From NCBI RefSeq assembly GCF_900141815.1, contig NZ_FQYR01000008.1:62001-126000 (forward strand): DNA of 64,000 nt, written 5' to 3'. Made by a program: the position numbers and the translations under genes. Position 1 is the first letter of the stretch. The number at the start of each line of letters is the position of its first letter. Source of the DNA: Rubritalea squalenifaciens DSM 18772. Its GTDB lineage: Bacteria > Verrucomicrobiota > Verrucomicrobiia > Verrucomicrobiales > Akkermansiaceae. This document shows positions 42,162 to 53,083 of the stretch, one piece after another. The notes beneath the pieces are model-generated. The model saw only the letters and a list, made by a program, of their open reading frames with translations. It had not been told where the DNA came from and made no database searches.

Positions 42162-45100
42162 ATGGAAGTGAAATCACCCACCGATGCATCCCAGCGACCC
42201 GCGAAGAATAAATTGCGCAATGGCGGCTCTATGTTCAGCCGCTGGTTCGCCAAAGCACCTGAGCAATCTTCTCACGCCAGCACCTTGGTGGATGTATTCG
42301 CGTCCTTCATCTCCATTGATAGAAGTGTAGACACCTCAGAGGCAGACATCGCTCTTGATTTGCTGCGGAATGCTTTTCCAGAGGCTGATCACGCCTGGCT
42401 GGCTCGCAGGCTCCAGCGAGCGCTCAAGTCCCCGGCCTCCCCCAAATCACTCGCTCTCTATATTTCAGACAAGCTGGACAATGAGGGCATTGTCTCTCTG
42501 GGCCTTCAGCTCCTTCTCCTGGTGGAAGCCTCTGACCGCCGCACACGCAGTCGCAGCATTTTTGTCGATTTCATGGATCGCCTCAGCGACCAATCGATCG
42601 GAAATCTGATTCTCCAGGAAATGACCGAAGGCTACGAGGGGCAGAAAGAACTCCCCTTCACTCGCCTGATTTTCTCCGCAGAACCGGATGCCGATGTCAT
42701 CCTGCCTCCTGAATCCGCCGCCTACGCCTACCGCGTCTATCAAGCGGGTCAAGTCGTTCTGATCCGCAACACGGGCATCCGCACCCTCTGGCTAAGTGGA
42801 ACAGCCCTTCTCCCTGGCAACATTACGAGACTTCGCTCACACCAGCGCATCACCCTGCCGCAGTGGGCACTCTCTAATTCAGACTTGGCGTTCTTTCTCA
42901 ATAGCAAACGCCATAACGAAAAGCGCTCCATCTTCGTACACCAGACAGACAACGGCCTCATTGCAGAGCGAAGCCGCACGCGCTCCTCCACCATTCGGAT
43001 CGATTTCAGCACCAAGGTAGAGCTTCAGCTCCTGCGTCCATCGGATATCACTATCGAAGGCCAGACTCTCATGGAGGACACCCCCATCGTCCTCAGTCTA
43101 CACGACCACTTAACACTCTCTAACGGCTCAAAGGTTTCCCTGGAGAACATCCGGCACCAGGCCATGGAAGCAGGTGGACGCTTCCGCCTGTCTAACGAGC
43201 AGCAAAGCTGTCTGGTCTCCAATGAACCATCAATCGTTGGAAAAGGAGACCTCTTGCTCTCACCCGGTCTCGCAGGAAAGGTAGTCCTCAAGATCACCTT
43301 TGATCCGGCAACCTCAAACGGATTCTTGGAGATCATCCAGTCGGAACGTGAAATTTTGATCAATGGTCAAATCGTTCGCGGCCAAACCCAGCTAACAGAC
43401 GGCACCTTGATCCGCCTCAGTGCCAGCCAGGCTGTCCGCTGCCGGTTCAGCGAAGGCCTCATTGATGAAGAACGTACCGTCATCCGCGAACTCCACGTAG
43501 ACGCGCTCACCCACCGCTTCAACAAGAGCACCACGGCTCTCGACAACATCGACTTCACTGTCAAACGAGGTGAGATGCTGTGCATCATGGGTCCCAGCGG
43601 CAGCGGTAAATCCACGCTCCTGGAAACACTGGCCGGCCACCTGAAGCCCACCCGCGGACACGTCCGACTCAACGGCATCTCGCTCTACACTCATCGTAGT
43701 CGTCTGGCTCCTTTTGTCACCCACATGCCACAGGAGGAAGCTCTTAACCCCCAACTTACTATCCGCGAACACCTGGTGCATGCATGCTCCATCAGGCGCC
43801 CCCATCTCAGCTCTAGCGAGCACTCACGCAGGGTCGATAGCATTCTTTCCGAGCTAGCACTCCAGCCTCTGGCGAACCGACGCGTGGGCACCCGGGGAGA
43901 TAAAACTATCTCCGGCGGTGAACGCGGCCGCCTCAACCTCGGCTTGGACCTCGGGTCCGCTGCCGAAATCTTCCTGTTTGACGAACCTATTTCCGGACTC
44001 TCATCAAAAGACTCCGAACACGTGGCAGAGACTCTGCGAGGCCTGGCCAGAGACAAGATCGTTATCGCTTCGCTACACCGCCCGGGCTCAAGCGTATTGA
44101 GCCTGTTCGATAAGGTGCTCCTGCTAGACAAGGAAGGCAAAGTCGCTTTCTACGGAGCTCCGGATGAAATGTTCGCCTATTTCACGGATGCGTGTAACGA
44201 GCTACGCATCCCTAGCCGGGTGAAACAAGGTTCCCCTGAAAAGTCAGGCGCTGATTTTGTTTTCGACGTTTTAGAAACCCCGCTCCATGGCATGCTCGCC
44301 ACCAACGAGTCCTCATCCTTCGCCCGCCGGTTCCCCCCCTCATTCTGGCAGGAAAGACTGGAGAGCCACCGGCTTCTTGAGAGTGTTGCCCGTGGCGACA
44401 TGCCCGCTCAGACCCAACTGGGTGACATGCCAAGGGCAGATGACAACATGCCCATCCCGGTCTCACGCGCACGCAGAGCCAAGGACCATATGCGCTTGTT
44501 CTTCACCCACTTCAAGCGCTCCTTCTACTCCAAGTTTAGAAACCGGGGCACCTTCTATTGTACGATCCTCGAGGCCCCATTACTGGCGTTTCTGATCTCA
44601 CTCACCCTACGGGCATCCGCTGATGGCTCCTATGAGTTCTCAACTGGCCTGCACATCGTCACCTATCTGTTCCTGACCGTCACGGTGGGCATGTTCCTAG
44701 GGCTCACTAACAGTGCCACGGAAATCCTACGTGACCTGCCTGTACTTCGGCGTGAGAGAAACTACCGCTTTGGCACTGGCCTCTATGTAGCCGCCAAGTT
44801 TTCCACCCTCACAATCCTCGCTCTCTTGCAATGCTGCATCTATGTGGGGATCGGCCACTTCATGCTAGAGATCAAAGGCATGTTTGTCATTCACTGGTTA
44901 TGGATGAGCTCTGCCGCTTTGTGCGGGACCGCCATGGCCATGCTGGTATCTACCATCGTCAAAAGCGAGCGTGCAGCCCTCTCCTCAGTACCTCTGCTGC
45001 TGGTCCCCCAGCTCCTTCTTGCTGGCGCCTTGGTTCCCTTTGATGAAATGAACCGTGGTCTCTTTGTTGGCGGTGATAAGGCTCGAAACAAAGGAGCCGA

Positions 45101-45725
45101 ACCCGTCCCGGCCCGCTTCATGCCGCTACGATATGCCTTCGAGGGCGTGGTGGTATCACAAGCTACGGAAAACCCTTACGAGCGAGAGCGGCGCCGCATC
45201 CAGCATCGCATCGACGAGCTCAAAGAGAAAACCATCCCGGCTGACCCGAGTAAGGAGGAAAACTTCCTTACCGATGAAGAGGCTGAGCGCTTGGACATTC
45301 TCAAGCAGGGCCTGACTTACATCGCCGGCTCCGAAGCGAAGAATGCGGATGAGGCTGCTGAGCGCTCCAGAGAAATTGCCAGCACCGCCCTCTACGGCAC
45401 TTGGGAAGAGTTTCATAAGCTCGAGGTACGACCTTACCCTCCGATTATGAGCGTTCCATCCAGTTCATCCTTCTTCCAGAACAGCCGCAATGAACTTCTC
45501 GTGCGCCGGGCTGAGATCCAGCGTTCATCCATTGACAACCAGGTTGATCCGGATGTCATCGGCGGAATTCCCAAGCAATCGATTTTCTATGATGAATACA
45601 AGTTCTGGTTCGGCAAGAAGCTAAGCACCCTAGTCTGGTGCAAGGGGATCCTCTTCACGATCACCTTCTTCTGTCTCGTCGCCTCCACGGCCATCGTTAC
45701 GCGCTGGAACCGGAAAGTCACTTAG
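42162..45725 (+). CDS. Giant ABCG-type ABC transporter with TerB-like and FHA-like N-terminal domains
   Basis: 1187 residues from ATG 42162 (a TTG lies 30 bases upstream). Domain order as read: residues about 30-140 a helical TerB/DjlA-like domain (DVFASFISIDRSVDTSEADI); about 150-430 a beta-rich region resembling one or two FHA-like folds with repeated 'I.I.G....' elements (ILINGQIVRGQTQLTDGTLI). About 440-690 is the ATPase (Walker A GPSGSGKST, signature ISGGERGRLN, Walker B IFLFDEPISGLS, H-loop SLHRP). From about 770 comes an ABC-2 membrane domain with five or six helices and a large soluble loop before the last helix. The half-transporter layout with ATPase first is that of ABCG proteins. 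The substrate is unknown; sensing through the N-terminal domains is inferred. Confidence 0.85.
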   Translation: MEVKSPTDASQRPAKNKLRNGGSMFSRWFAKAPEQSSHASTLVDVFASFISIDRSVDTSEADIALDLLRNAFPEADHAWLARRLQRALKSPASPKSLALYISDKLDNEGIVSLGLQLLLLVEASDRRTRSRSIFVDFMDRLSDQSIGNLILQEMTEGYEGQKELPFTRLIFSAEPDADVILPPESAAYAYRVYQAGQVVLIRNTGIRTLWLSGTALLPGNITRLRSHQRITLPQWALSNSDLAFFLNSKRHNEKRSIFVHQTDNGLIAERSRTRSSTIRIDFSTKVELQLLRPSDITIEGQTLMEDTPIVLSLHDHLTLSNGSKVSLENIRHQAMEAGGRFRLSNEQQSCLVSNEPSIVGKGDLLLSPGLAGKVVLKITFDPATSNGFLEIIQSEREILINGQIVRGQTQLTDGTLIRLSASQAVRCRFSEGLIDEERTVIRELHVDALTHRFNKSTTALDNIDFTVKRGEMLCIMGPSGSGKSTLLETLAGHLKPTRGHVRLNGISLYTHRSRLAPFVTHMPQEEALNPQLTIREHLVHACSIRRPHLSSSEHSRRVDSILSELALQPLANRRVGTRGDKTISGGERGRLNLGLDLGSAAEIFLFDEPISGLSSKDSEHVAETLRGLARDKIVIASLHRPGSSVLSLFDKVLLLDKEGKVAFYGAPDEMFAYFTDACNELRIPSRVKQGSPEKSGADFVFDVLETPLHGMLATNESSSFARRFPPSFWQERLESHRLLESVARGDMPAQTQLGDMPRADDNMPIPVSRARRAKDHMRLFFTHFKRSFYSKFRNRGTFYCTILEAPLLAFLISLTLRASADGSYEFSTGLHIVTYLFLTVTVGMFLGLTNSATEILRDLPVLRRERNYRFGTGLYVAAKFSTLTILALLQCCIYVGIGHFMLEIKGMFVIHWLWMSSAALCGTAMAMLVSTIVKSERAALSSVPLLLVPQLLLAGALVPFDEMNRGLFVGGDKARNKGAEPVPARFMPLRYAFEGVVVSQATENPYERERRRIQHRIDELKEKTIPADPSKEENFLTDEEAERLDILKQGLTYIAGSEAKNADEAAERSREIASTALYGTWEEFHKLEVRPYPPIMSVPSSSSFFQNSRNELLVRRAEIQRSSIDNQVDPDVIGGIPKQSIFYDEYKFWFGKKLSTLVWCKGILFTITFFCLVASTAIVTRWNRKVT

Positions 45726-46333
45726 GGCAACCGCAACCAGCCCGCTGGCCCCTGCTCGCCACCCACCCGGATGCCTTTCCCATGCCGCGTCATGGACAGT
45801 ATCTCATACGGCTTTCCTTTGATGTTCTGCTGGGCTACCTCGACGGAATCACCATTCACCTTGCTCACCACAGCGACATGACCATAAGGTCCTTCGTTCC
45901 ATACCAGCAGATCTCCCGGACTAGGCACAACATCGCCGCCATTATGATACTGTAGCATCCCTCTCCCCTCATTGAGCGCCCCGTGATCCAGCCCCTCTTG
46001 GAAATATGATTTCGCGTGGCCCCACACATTGGGCATCCGGTGTCGCTTGGCCTCGTAGTAGTATCGTTTCACAAACTCTACACATTGCCACTGATGTCCG
46101 TAATAATATCCGTCTTCTGAGTAATACTTGCCGTGGCTTTTATAGACTTCCGGACCATTGGAATAAATGACAACTCCCTCAAATTCGCCCACTTGCACTC
46201 CTGTATCCGGCCACTCATCAGACTCCTTCTTGACCACCTCGCCCTTACCCGCATCCCACAATCGATACCCAACAAAGACAGCACACAGCGCTAGAGCTGA
46301 GACACTTACAAGAGATACTATTCCTTTCCTCAT
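45722..46333 (-). CDS. Membrane-anchored CHAP-domain amidase
   Basis: Putative cysteine amidohydrolase/peptidase acting on peptidoglycan or glutathionylspermidine-like amides. 203 residues. The N-terminal hydrophobic segment (IVSLVSVSALALCAVFVGY) is a signal anchor. The CHAP catalytic Cys is in HQWQCVEFVKRYY and the His in GPYGHVAVVSKV, with an acidic/Asn residue later (VEVAQQN). The stop codon overlaps that of the convergent ABC transporter gene by 3 bases (TTA/TAG), so the two genes share their 3' ends without a terminator between them. Confidence 0.88.
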   Translation of the reverse strand: MRKGIVSLVSVSALALCAVFVGYRLWDAGKGEVVKKESDEWPDTGVQVGEFEGVVIYSNGPEVYKSHGKYYSEDGYYYGHQWQCVEFVKRYYYEAKRHRMPNVWGHAKSYFQEGLDHGALNEGRGMLQYHNGGDVVPSPGDLLVWNEGPYGHVAVVSKVNGDSVEVAQQNIKGKPYEILSMTRHGKGIRVGGEQGPAGWLRLP

Positions 46334-46468
46334 TCGTTTTCCAAGTACGTGACCTAACCTCTCATCCTATCAGCTTGCTGGAAAGCCACATTTCCATGGA
46401 TTCATCAGACTTTCATAATTCTTACGCATCTGCACAAGTTTGCATGACAGCATCAATTAAAGCCGGTA

Positions 46469-47563
<1,095 letters not shown>

Positions 47564-47592
47564 TGCTCAGGTTCTCGTGAACTAACATTTTC

Positions 47593-47630
47593 AACGGGGG
47601 ATTGCCACATCAGGCTCTCCCCCGTTTTGC
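47593..47630 (+). terminator. Terminator/attenuator between gapA and pgk
   Basis: A perfect 9-bp stem AACGGGGGA / TCCCCCGTT (47593-47601 with 47618-47626), 16-base loop, then TTGCTT. The U-tract is short, so it may be only partial. Confidence 0.6.
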
Positions 47631-47672
47631 TTCCCCTACCGCTTTTCCATCCAAACCAATCCTAATAAAGCA

Positions 47673-48869
47673 ATGAAACTGCAACTGTCCGACCTCGACG
47701 TCCAAGGCAAGGAAGTCCTCATGCGAGTCGACTTCAACGTCCCGCTCAACGACGAACTTAAGATCACTGACGAGACCCGTATCCAAGGTGCACTCCCAAC
47801 TATCAAGCACCTCATCGAAAAAGGCGCCAAGCTCGTACTCTGCTCCCACCTCGGCCGCCCCAAGGGCGAGCCTCAGGAGAAGTACTCCCTGCGCCCTGTC
47901 GCCTTCCGTCTTTCTGAACTTCTCGGCACCCCAGTCGCTTTCGCAGACGACACTATCGGTGAACACGCCCAGACCCTCCGTGCATCTCTGGAGGCAGGCC
48001 ACATCGTCGTGCTTGAAAACACACGCTTCGACAACCGCGAAACCGACAACGACCCAGAATTCGCCAAGGCTCTCGCCGGTAATGCTGAGATTTTTGTGAA
48101 CGATGCCTTTGGTACCGCTCACCGCGCCCACGCCTCTACAGAAGGTGTCACTCACTATGTTTCCCAGTCCGCCATGGGCTTCCTGATCGAGAAGGAACTG
48201 GAATTCCTCCAGGGTAAACTGGAGAATCCAGAGAAGCCATTCGTCGCCATTATGGGAGGCGCCAAGGTTTCCGACAAGATCCAGGTCATCAAGGCTATGA
48301 TGGGCAAGGCAGACACCTTCATCATCGGTGGCGCCATGGCTTACACCTTCCGTAAGGCTCAGGGCTACAAGATCGGCAAATCTCTCGTAGAAAACGACTA
48401 CCTCGACCTCGCCAACGAGATCCTCGCTGAAGCTGAGGCCAAAGGTATCAAGTTCCACCTTCCTGCTGACACCCGCATCACCCAGGAGTTCAGCCCTACC
48501 GCTGAGACCAAGGTAACCGCTCCATACTCTGACGGCGGCGAAATCCCAGACGACTGGGAAGGTATCGACATCGGTGACCAAGCCATCACAGACTTCGCTG
48601 AAGTGGTTGCTGGCGCCAAGACCATCCTCTGGAACGGCCCGATGGGCGTGTTCGAAATGGACAACTTTGCCGCAGGCACCAAGGCCCTCACTGAGGCGGT
48701 AGCCAAGTCTCCTGCCCTCTCCATCGTGGGTGGCGGTGACTCCGTGACAGCCGTGAACAAGTTCGGCAACCCTGCTGACTTCGACTTCATTTCCACTGGT
48801 GGTGGTGCTTCCCTTGAGCTTCTCGAAGGCAAGACCCTCCCAGGTGTAGCAGCCCTCACCGACAAGTAA
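47673..48869 (+). CDS. pgk: Phosphoglycerate kinase
   Basis: Transfers phosphate from 1,3-bisphosphoglycerate to ADP. 398 residues. RVDFNVPLNDE, LCSHLGRPKGEP, the hinge region KTILWNGPMGVFEM and the C-terminal VGGGDSVTAV nucleotide-binding loop with GGGASLELLEGKTLPGV are diagnostic. Second gene of the gapA-pgk-tpiA cluster. Confidence 0.98.
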   Translation: MKLQLSDLDVQGKEVLMRVDFNVPLNDELKITDETRIQGALPTIKHLIEKGAKLVLCSHLGRPKGEPQEKYSLRPVAFRLSELLGTPVAFADDTIGEHAQTLRASLEAGHIVVLENTRFDNRETDNDPEFAKALAGNAEIFVNDAFGTAHRAHASTEGVTHYVSQSAMGFLIEKELEFLQGKLENPEKPFVAIMGGAKVSDKIQVIKAMMGKADTFIIGGAMAYTFRKAQGYKIGKSLVENDYLDLANEILAEAEAKGIKFHLPADTRITQEFSPTAETKVTAPYSDGGEIPDDWEGIDIGDQAITDFAEVVAGAKTILWNGPMGVFEMDNFAAGTKALTEAVAKSPALSIVGGGDSVTAVNKFGNPADFDFISTGGGASLELLEGKTLPGVAALTDK

Positions 48870-48942
48870 TCTAAAATCATAGTCGGCTCCCCAGAGCCGC
48901 ACCCATTCCTATTCACGTTTAACCAATAACCATTAACGAAAA

Positions 48943-49713
48943 GTGAGTTCACGAACTTTAATTATCGCAGCAAACTGGAAGATGAACAAAGGCCCACAGG
49001 AAACTTCTGATTTCCTCAACGCCTTTATCCCGAAGCTCGACGGCTTCACTGGTAGCGCAGACATCGTCATCGCGCCTCCATTCATCTCCATTCCTACCGC
49101 AGTAGGTACACTTGGCGGCCACTCCAGCGTCGCAGTCTCTGCCCAGAATGTATCTGACAAGGACAACGGCGCTTTCACTGGCGAAGTTTCCACAGACATG
49201 CTCAAGGAACTTCACGTCGAGTACGTGATCCTCGGTCACTCCGAGCGCCGCTCCATCTACGATGAGACTGACGCCATCATCAACGCCAAGGTCAAGAAGA
49301 CCATCGCAGCTGGCCTCAAGCCGATCTTCTGTATCGGTGAAACTCTCGAAGAGCGCGAAGGCGGCAAGCTTGAGTCCGTCCTCCGCACCCAGATCACAGA
49401 GGGTCTCAAGGACGTTTCCGACGCAGACCTCGCTAATGTTGTAATCGCCTACGAGCCAGTATGGGCAATCGGTACAGGTGTAACAGCCACTGCTGAGCAG
49501 GCTCAGGACACTCACAAGTTCGTTCGCTCCGTCATCGCGGACCTCTACAATACCACTGCTGCTGAAGCGATCCGCATCCAGTACGGTGGATCCGTAAAGC
49601 CTGCGAACGCTGCAGAGCTTCTCGGCCAGCCAGACATCGACGGCGCACTCGTCGGCGGTGCGGCCCTCGATCCTGATTCATTCTTCGGAATCCTGGAGAA
49701 CTCCGCACAGTAG
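48943..49713 (+). CDS. tpiA: Triose-phosphate isomerase
   Basis: Interconverts dihydroxyacetone phosphate and glyceraldehyde-3-phosphate. 256 residues from a GTG at 48943. Catalytic Lys in AANWKMNKG, His in VILGHSERR, Glu in AYEPVWAIGTG, and the phosphate-binding YGGSVKPAN. Third gene of the cluster, followed by a strong terminator. Confidence 0.98.
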   Translation: MSSRTLIIAANWKMNKGPQETSDFLNAFIPKLDGFTGSADIVIAPPFISIPTAVGTLGGHSSVAVSAQNVSDKDNGAFTGEVSTDMLKELHVEYVILGHSERRSIYDETDAIINAKVKKTIAAGLKPIFCIGETLEEREGGKLESVLRTQITEGLKDVSDADLANVVIAYEPVWAIGTGVTATAEQAQDTHKFVRSVIADLYNTTAAEAIRIQYGGSVKPANAAELLGQPDIDGALVGGAALDPDSFFGILENSAQ

Positions 49714-49742
49714 GCACTCTCGGTCACATCACCGGATTTACC

Positions 49743-49774
49743 AGCCCCACCCTGAAATCAGGGTGGGGCTTTTT
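49743..49774 (+). terminator. Intrinsic terminator of the gapA-pgk-tpiA cluster
   Basis: A 12-bp GC-rich stem AGCCCCACCCTG / CAGGGTGGGGCT (49743-49754 with 49759-49770), AAAT loop, then TTTT. Confidence 0.92.
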
Positions 49775-50190
49775 CGTGTACTACCCTGATTGTAAGCAGA
49801 TGAACAATCGTTTCATGAAAATGAATTCATCTAGCACCACCTCTGCCTGACATCCATTCTCACAAACGACTGTTTACCTTGATAAACACAAGGATTCCAA
49901 TCCTCACACTCCTGCTTGAAAGACTCTCTAAAATCTCAATTTGGAGACGACCATGAAGTCATCTTCACAAAATCGAACCCAAAAACGACAACTCACTTAA
50001 GATAAGTAGATTATTTATCCAAAAATATTTCATACGACTTCGAGAGGACAAATCCATTGCGGGACAATAAAACCACCCACATCTCTATCATTTTTAGCTA
50101 GTTACATGAATTTATTCTCATTGACTTGTCATGAAGAGGACGTACTTAGCATTACATTCCATTCATAAAACCACACACATTCCTGACAGA
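49775..50190. other. AT-rich intergenic region upstream of the metalloprotease gene
   Basis: About 415 bases without a confident gene, noticeably AT-richer than its surroundings. A 15-codon frame (49953-50000) has a TTGGAGA ribosome-binding-like sequence six bases ahead. TTGACT at about 50122 could be a -35 box for the protease but no convincing -10 follows. No RNA gene or repeat was recognised. Confidence 0.5.
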
Positions 50191-52884
50191 ATGAAAATCA
50201 AACCAACACACGTCACACTGCTACTAGCTGGCTCACTTTCAGTCAGCCTCTTCACACTCCACTCTCAGATTGAGAGTCAGGATGCAGCAAGCAAGGATTC
50301 CAAGGACACCAAAGCTTCCAAAGTTTCCGATTCAGCAAGCGCATCCTTTCAATCTCCTGAAGCCAGAAAGGCTAAGGCCAAAGAAGCACTCCTGTCCCGT
50401 CTTGGGCAGCAGGCCACCAAAGACCCTTTGAACGTAGGCAATACACTTGAGCGTATCGACTCGGCTCCTATCCTAGCCCTTAGAAGCCTCCCGAAGGCTG
50501 CCAAAGCTGAATTCAAACTCGGCGACCTGGATGTCAAAGGTTCGGTCATGCTAAATACGCCGGAAGATGAACACGGCAACTGGCTCTTCATTGTCAGCCT
50601 GGACGATATGGACGGCGCAACTCTCAAACTCTGGAATGACGAGCGCTATGGCATGGGCGGCTCCATCGCCAACCCACAAGGTTCAGTCGCCTACCAGATC
50701 CAAGGCACCCACGACAGCCTTGAATATGAAGTTAAAAACGTCGCCATTACCGATCTCATCTGCGGCACGGCTCCAGAAATCGGCCTTCCCGGTACTCATG
50801 CGGTTCCTGCAGCCGAAGAAGACACCTCAGCGCCAGCAGCTCCCGATGCCGAGCCTACAAATAGCTCCACCCTCTCACTTCAGAGTCTTCCTGGCAGCCA
50901 GCACACTCTCTATCTCGATTTCGACGGTGAAGTGGTAAACGCCGCCTGGTGGAACAACGGCAACACAATCAATGCTTCTGCTTCACGCTTCAACAACGAC
51001 CACGACATCCAGCAGATCTGGAAAACCGTCAAGGAGGACTACCTCCCCTTCAATATCAACGTGACGACTGACCGCTCCGTCTACGATGCCACATCTAGCT
51101 CAAACCGCATGATGGTCGTCTTCACGGACACCTACCAGTGGTACAAGAGCGTGGCCGGCGTTGCCTATCGTAATTCATTCGGTTCTTCTTACGCCAAGGT
51201 TTGCTGGGTATTCACCCATTCTGGGGATCCCCTCCACCGCGCAAACACTGCCAGCCATGAGTCTGGTCACACCATGGGCCTCCAGCATGACGGCTCCTCA
51301 TCCACCTCTTACTACACAGGTCACGCAGGCACTACTGCCGAGACATCATGGCGCCCGATCATGGGTACACAGACTCGCGCCATGGTGACTTGGGATAATG
51401 GTTCCTATGCCAATGCCAACAACACTGAAGACGACCTTGCCAAGATTGCTTCCGTAGTAGGCCTTCGCCCAAACAATGCCTCGAGCATCGCGGCCCTGAC
51501 TGTCGACTCAGACATGAACATCGCTACCGAAGGTTCCATTCTCATGGGCAGCAACAACCGACCGGAAACTTCTGACATCTACTCTTTCTCTTGTGGTGCC
51601 GGCACTGTGAACATCAATCTGCACAACTACCCACTGGGTACAGAGCCATCCAACAACAAGTTCCGTTCAGACCTTGACCTCAAACTCGAGGTACTTGACT
51701 CCAGCGGCAACGTTGTCCTCAGTGACATGGGCGTTGACAAGCGTGACGCTTCCGTGTCCGGCCAGCTCGCCGAGGGTAGCTACAAGCTCCGCGTTACCAC
51801 GACCGAAGTGTCTGGCTCACTGGGCTACCCGACTTATGGTCAGATGGGCGAATACTCCATCACTGGTAATCTTCCAACCGAGCCATTCACCCTCTCTCCG
51901 ATGCAACTGGCGAATGAAGTTTCCTTCGAGGGAAGCGCTACTTCACAGAACATCACTCTCACTCACAAGGATTCATCCAACATGGCTGTCAATGTGACCA
52001 GCTCTGCTGCATGGGTCAGTGCGACACCTGACAGCTTCACCAGCACCTCCGGCTCTACTACCAACATCACCGTGAACTACGATGCTGCCGGACTCTCCGT
52101 CGGCACACACAATGCCACCCTGACGGTAACCGTCGGCTCCAATGCCCCCGTCAGCATCCCTGTCAGCTTCGAGGTCACTCCTCTCGGCAACTACGACGGC
52201 ATCCTCATCTCCGGAGGCAAGGCGACTACCGCTGACGTCTATCCATCCAGCTTTGACATGCCAGCGGCCACCGGTGCTATCAAGAGCGTCAGCGTACTCT
52301 TGGACGGTGTCAGCCACACCAACCCGAAGGACCTTCAGGTTCTCCTCGTATCTCCATCCGGCAAGAAAGTCATGCTTCTGGACGGAAACGGCGGCAGCAC
52401 TGCGATCAGTAACGCAAAAATGACTTTCAACGCCCAAGGACAAACACTACCAGGCACCCTCAGCAATGGCACCTATCTGCCATCGGGCCCAGACGGAGGC
52501 ACTACCAACCTGCCTTCCCCTGCACCAGCTGGTACTTACTCTGGAGACATCACCAGCTTCAATGGCGATTCCCCATCAGGTAACTGGCAGCTCTATGTCA
52601 ACGACATCGCAGCCAAGAATGGAGGATCTATCGATGGCTGGGCCATCACGGTCGAGACCGAGTACGAAACACTCATCGCCACCAGCTACACCCAGATCGA
52701 TGGCTCTACCAGCTCCATCTCGTTCAGATCTACACCAGGACTGAGCTACACCATCGAGTCCAGCCTCGACATGAGCAACTGGAACTCTGAGACCCAGCTC
52801 ACTGCCACAAAGAATCAAACCACCGTTACGGTGAGCACCTCGGAATCAACACGCCGTTTCTTCCGAGTGCGTGAAAACTCGTAG
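50191..52884 (+). CDS. Large secreted metzincin-type zinc metalloprotease, modular
   Basis: About 897 residues from ATG 50191 (MKIKPTHVTLLLAG; an upstream ATG at 50131 would bury the signal peptide). Signal peptide, then an acidic Ser/Lys-rich prosegment. The catalytic domain carries the zinc site HESGHTMGLQHDG (HExxHxxGxxH, metzincin) with a following Met-containing turn (RPIMGTQTRAMV). Downstream are a PPC-like domain (DIYSFSCGAGTVNINLH), a BACON/Ig-like domain (AAWVSATPDSFTSTSG), a proprotein-convertase-like P domain (GDSPSGNWQLYVNDIAAKNG) and a terminal beta domain ending ESTRRFFRVRENS. Such endings recur on secreted verrucomicrobial proteins. The role is probably extracellular protein degradation. 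Confidence 0.88.
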   Translation: MKIKPTHVTLLLAGSLSVSLFTLHSQIESQDAASKDSKDTKASKVSDSASASFQSPEARKAKAKEALLSRLGQQATKDPLNVGNTLERIDSAPILALRSLPKAAKAEFKLGDLDVKGSVMLNTPEDEHGNWLFIVSLDDMDGATLKLWNDERYGMGGSIANPQGSVAYQIQGTHDSLEYEVKNVAITDLICGTAPEIGLPGTHAVPAAEEDTSAPAAPDAEPTNSSTLSLQSLPGSQHTLYLDFDGEVVNAAWWNNGNTINASASRFNNDHDIQQIWKTVKEDYLPFNINVTTDRSVYDATSSSNRMMVVFTDTYQWYKSVAGVAYRNSFGSSYAKVCWVFTHSGDPLHRANTASHESGHTMGLQHDGSSSTSYYTGHAGTTAETSWRPIMGTQTRAMVTWDNGSYANANNTEDDLAKIASVVGLRPNNASSIAALTVDSDMNIATEGSILMGSNNRPETSDIYSFSCGAGTVNINLHNYPLGTEPSNNKFRSDLDLKLEVLDSSGNVVLSDMGVDKRDASVSGQLAEGSYKLRVTTTEVSGSLGYPTYGQMGEYSITGNLPTEPFTLSPMQLANEVSFEGSATSQNITLTHKDSSNMAVNVTSSAAWVSATPDSFTSTSGSTTNITVNYDAAGLSVGTHNATLTVTVGSNAPVSIPVSFEVTPLGNYDGILISGGKATTADVYPSSFDMPAATGAIKSVSVLLDGVSHTNPKDLQVLLVSPSGKKVMLLDGNGGSTAISNAKMTFNAQGQTLPGTLSNGTYLPSGPDGGTTNLPSPAPAGTYSGDITSFNGDSPSGNWQLYVNDIAAKNGGSIDGWAITVETEYETLIATSYTQIDGSTSSISFRSTPGLSYTIESSLDMSNWNSETQLTATKNQTTVTVSTSESTRRFFRVRENS

Positions 52885-52932
52885 CACCCCCATGCTAGCG
52901 ACAGGCCCTTAGCGTCTGTAGCAGGACGACGG

Positions 52933-52979
52933 CCCCGGCACCCGATGAATGGAATCTTAGGGTGCCGGGGTTATTTTTT
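52933..52979 (+). terminator. Intrinsic terminator after the metalloprotease gene
   Basis: An 11-bp stem CCCCGGCACCC / GGGTGCCGGGG (52933-52943 with 52960-52970) followed by TTATTTTTT. Confidence 0.9.
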
Positions 52980-53083
52980 GCCCGAGTAGAAACTCAAAAA
53001 AATAGCATCCCATCGTGAAACCTGTTACATTGTAATCCCTTAGAATAGATTAGACCCCCTAATAACCCCAACATCTGATTACT

